This document shows, one piece after another, positions 14,629 through 15,313 of a stretch of 15,313 nt of DNA. This stretch comes from CF-161 sp035259145 (GTDB lineage: Bacteria; Chloroflexota; Dormibacteria; Dormibacterales; Dormibacteraceae): positions 1-15,313 of the forward strand of contig DATFWQ010000023.1 of the NCBI GenBank assembly GCA_035259145.1, read 5' to 3'. Position 1 is the stretch's first letter, and each line of letters opens with the position of its first letter. A model generated the notes under the pieces. It was not told the origin of the DNA, did no database searches, and saw only the letters and a program-made list of their open reading frames with translations. The position numbers were made by a program, and so were the translations under genes.

Positions 14629-15192
14629 TCAGGGATCGTTCGCCTTCGCGAGCAGCCTCGCCGCGATCCCGTGGAGGATCAGCTCGAGCCCAGCCGCGAA
14701 TCCCTGGTCGCGTCGCTCGCCCGGGGCGCCTCCGCGTGCCTGCTCCTCGACCGTGAACCCGTTGACGTAGCAGATCACCGTGTCAACCCCGACGACGGCC
14801 GCGTCGGGCGTCGCGCCTGCCCGCCGCAGCAGATCCACCAGCCGCTGGAACGCCGCCACCGCGGCGTCGCCTGGGACGGTGAGCGTCGCCATCAGCCGGG
14901 CGCCGTCCCGGTGGGCCAGCATGCCCCGCCGCATGGAGCCGGCGATCTGGCGCAGCTGCTCGGCCCAGTCGCCCTCGGGCGGCGTGTCTGGCGCCGTCTC
15001 CACGACGATGCGCTCGGCGACGGCGTCCAGCAGCGCACGCTTGCTCGGGTAGTGGCGGTAGAGCGCGCCAGGCTGGACGCCCAGCCGTGCGGCCAGCCGC
15101 CGGGTCGTCAGCGCGTCCAGGCCGACCTCGTCGAGCAGATCGACCGCGGCCTGCAGTACCTCCGCCTGCCGAGACGAACCGTTCCACCTCAT
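14629..15192 (-). CDS. TetR-family transcriptional repressor (TetR-type C-terminal domain)
   Basis: A 187-aa protein from the ATG at 15192. The N-terminal three-helix DNA-binding domain is clear: 'AEVLQAAVDLLDEVGLDAL' then the helix-turn-helix 'TTRRLAARLGVQPGALYRHY' followed by 'SKRALLDAV' (residues 29-57). The C-terminal ligand domain has 'VICYVNGFTVEEQA' and 'GFAAGLELILHGIAARL', the pattern of the tetracycline-repressor C-terminal family (PF02909). It probably binds a small hydrophobic molecule and controls the divergent gene starting at 15286, through the tandem palindromes between them, and itself. In-frame alternatives are an ATG at 15207 and a GTG at 15225, the latter only 10 bases from the operator. 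None has a well-spaced Shine-Dalgarno, so the start is uncertain. The inducer is unknown. Confidence 0.88.
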   Translation of the reverse strand: MRWNGSSRQAEVLQAAVDLLDEVGLDALTTRRLAARLGVQPGALYRHYPSKRALLDAVAERIVVETAPDTPPEGDWAEQLRQIAGSMRRGMLAHRDGARLMATLTVPGDAAVAAFQRLVDLLRRAGATPDAAVVGVDTVICYVNGFTVEEQARGGAPGERRDQGFAAGLELILHGIAARLLAKANDP

Positions 15193-15215
15193 CGCACGCC
15201 AAACCATCCTGCCAC

Positions 15216-15244
15216 TTGACGGCACGACCCGTCATGTGAATACT
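15216..15244 (+). promoter_or_regulatory. candidate promoter of the gene divergent from tetR
   Basis: TTGACG (15216-15221) and AATACT (15239-15244) are spaced by 17 bases, matching five and four of six consensus positions. The -10 lies inside the left palindrome and the expected start near 15251 falls at the junction of the two palindromes, so a bound repressor would block RNA polymerase. Confidence 0.45.
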
Positions 15245-15265
15245 GTTCACGTGAACAGCGTTCAC
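15236..15265. promoter_or_regulatory. double TetR-type operator: two abutting 15-bp palindromes
   Basis: Left site GTGAATACTGTTCAC (15236-15250) and right site GTGAACAGCGTTCAC (15251-15265) share the form GTGAA-5 bases-TTCAC and touch without a gap. Their inner halves also form a perfect 16-bp palindrome CTGTTCACGTGAACAG (15243-15258). The position between a tetR gene and a divergent gene, over the predicted -10 and start, strongly suggests a repressor site binding two dimers. Confidence 0.75.
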
Positions 15266-15285
15266 TTCTCATGGAGGGCTTGCAC

Positions 15286-15313
15286 ATGACGACGAGAGCA
15301 CGCGGAGCACTGG
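15286..15313 (+). CDS. start of a divergent gene, cut by the window end
   Basis: An ATG at 15286 is preceded by GGAGGG (15273-15278) with a 7-base spacing, a well-formed ribosome site. The frame is open to the end of the window and reads MTTRARGAL, nine residues, too few to identify. Divergence from tetR across the double operator marks it as the likely regulated target; such neighbours are commonly efflux pumps or oxidoreductases, but nothing here decides. Confidence 0.6.

Overview
The window reads as a chromosomal segment of a GC-rich soil- or environment-type bacterium. Six of the twelve complete or near-complete protein genes appear to start with GTG. A full-length MutS2 is present, and one gene has a promoter placed for leaderless translation. 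Together these fit a Chloroflexota/Dormibacterota-like or deep-branching actinobacterial genome better than an ordinary proteobacterium. This is inference; there is no rRNA or other phylogenetic marker in the window. I see no tRNA, rRNA, CRISPR array, insertion sequence or prophage.

Layout. 1-2775 (+) is a large FtsX/MacB-type ABC transporter permease whose first membrane segment is probably outside the window. A GC-rich intergenic stretch (2776-2964) with two perfect hairpins separates it from a convergent block on the minus strand. That block, read right to left, holds: a 67-aa single-pass membrane protein (6454-6251); a possible 33-aa hydrophobic small ORF whose ATG directly follows the preceding TGA (6250-6149); pcaB (3-carboxy-cis,cis-muconate cycloisomerase); pcaC (4-carboxymuconolactone decarboxylase, overlapping pcaB by GTGA); and a DUF2156/MprF-like lysylphosphatidylglycerol-synthase-type membrane protein. 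PcaB and PcaC are consecutive steps of the protocatechuate branch of the beta-ketoadipate pathway. The rest of that pathway (ring-cleavage dioxygenase, PcaD, PcaIJ, PcaF) is not here.

Divergent from this block is a small Ser-Asp-His alpha/beta hydrolase (6594-7247), then a two-gene unit: an 829-aa CehA/McbA-family (PHP-like) metallohydrolase and a PfkB-family sugar kinase overlapping it by one base (TAGTG). The metallohydrolase has a -35/-10 pair (TTGACT-17-TATGGT) ending six bases before its GTG, so its mRNA is probably leaderless. A GlsB/YeaQ-type stress membrane protein and mutS2 follow on the same strand.

The right end carries a FitAB/VapBC-type toxin-antitoxin pair (13851-14527) with a likely self-regulatory operator. 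A convergent terminator hairpin follows, then a TetR-family repressor with a TetR-type C-terminal domain on the minus strand. A divergent gene begins at 15286 and runs off the window. Between repressor and target lie two abutting 15-bp palindromes (15236-15265) that overlap the predicted -10 and start site of the target gene, a classic repression layout.

I found no clearly unprecedented multi-gene system. The best leads are regulatory (leaderless promoter, double TetR operator, inverted repeat before the hydrolase start) and the tiny ORF chained between the small membrane protein and pcaB.
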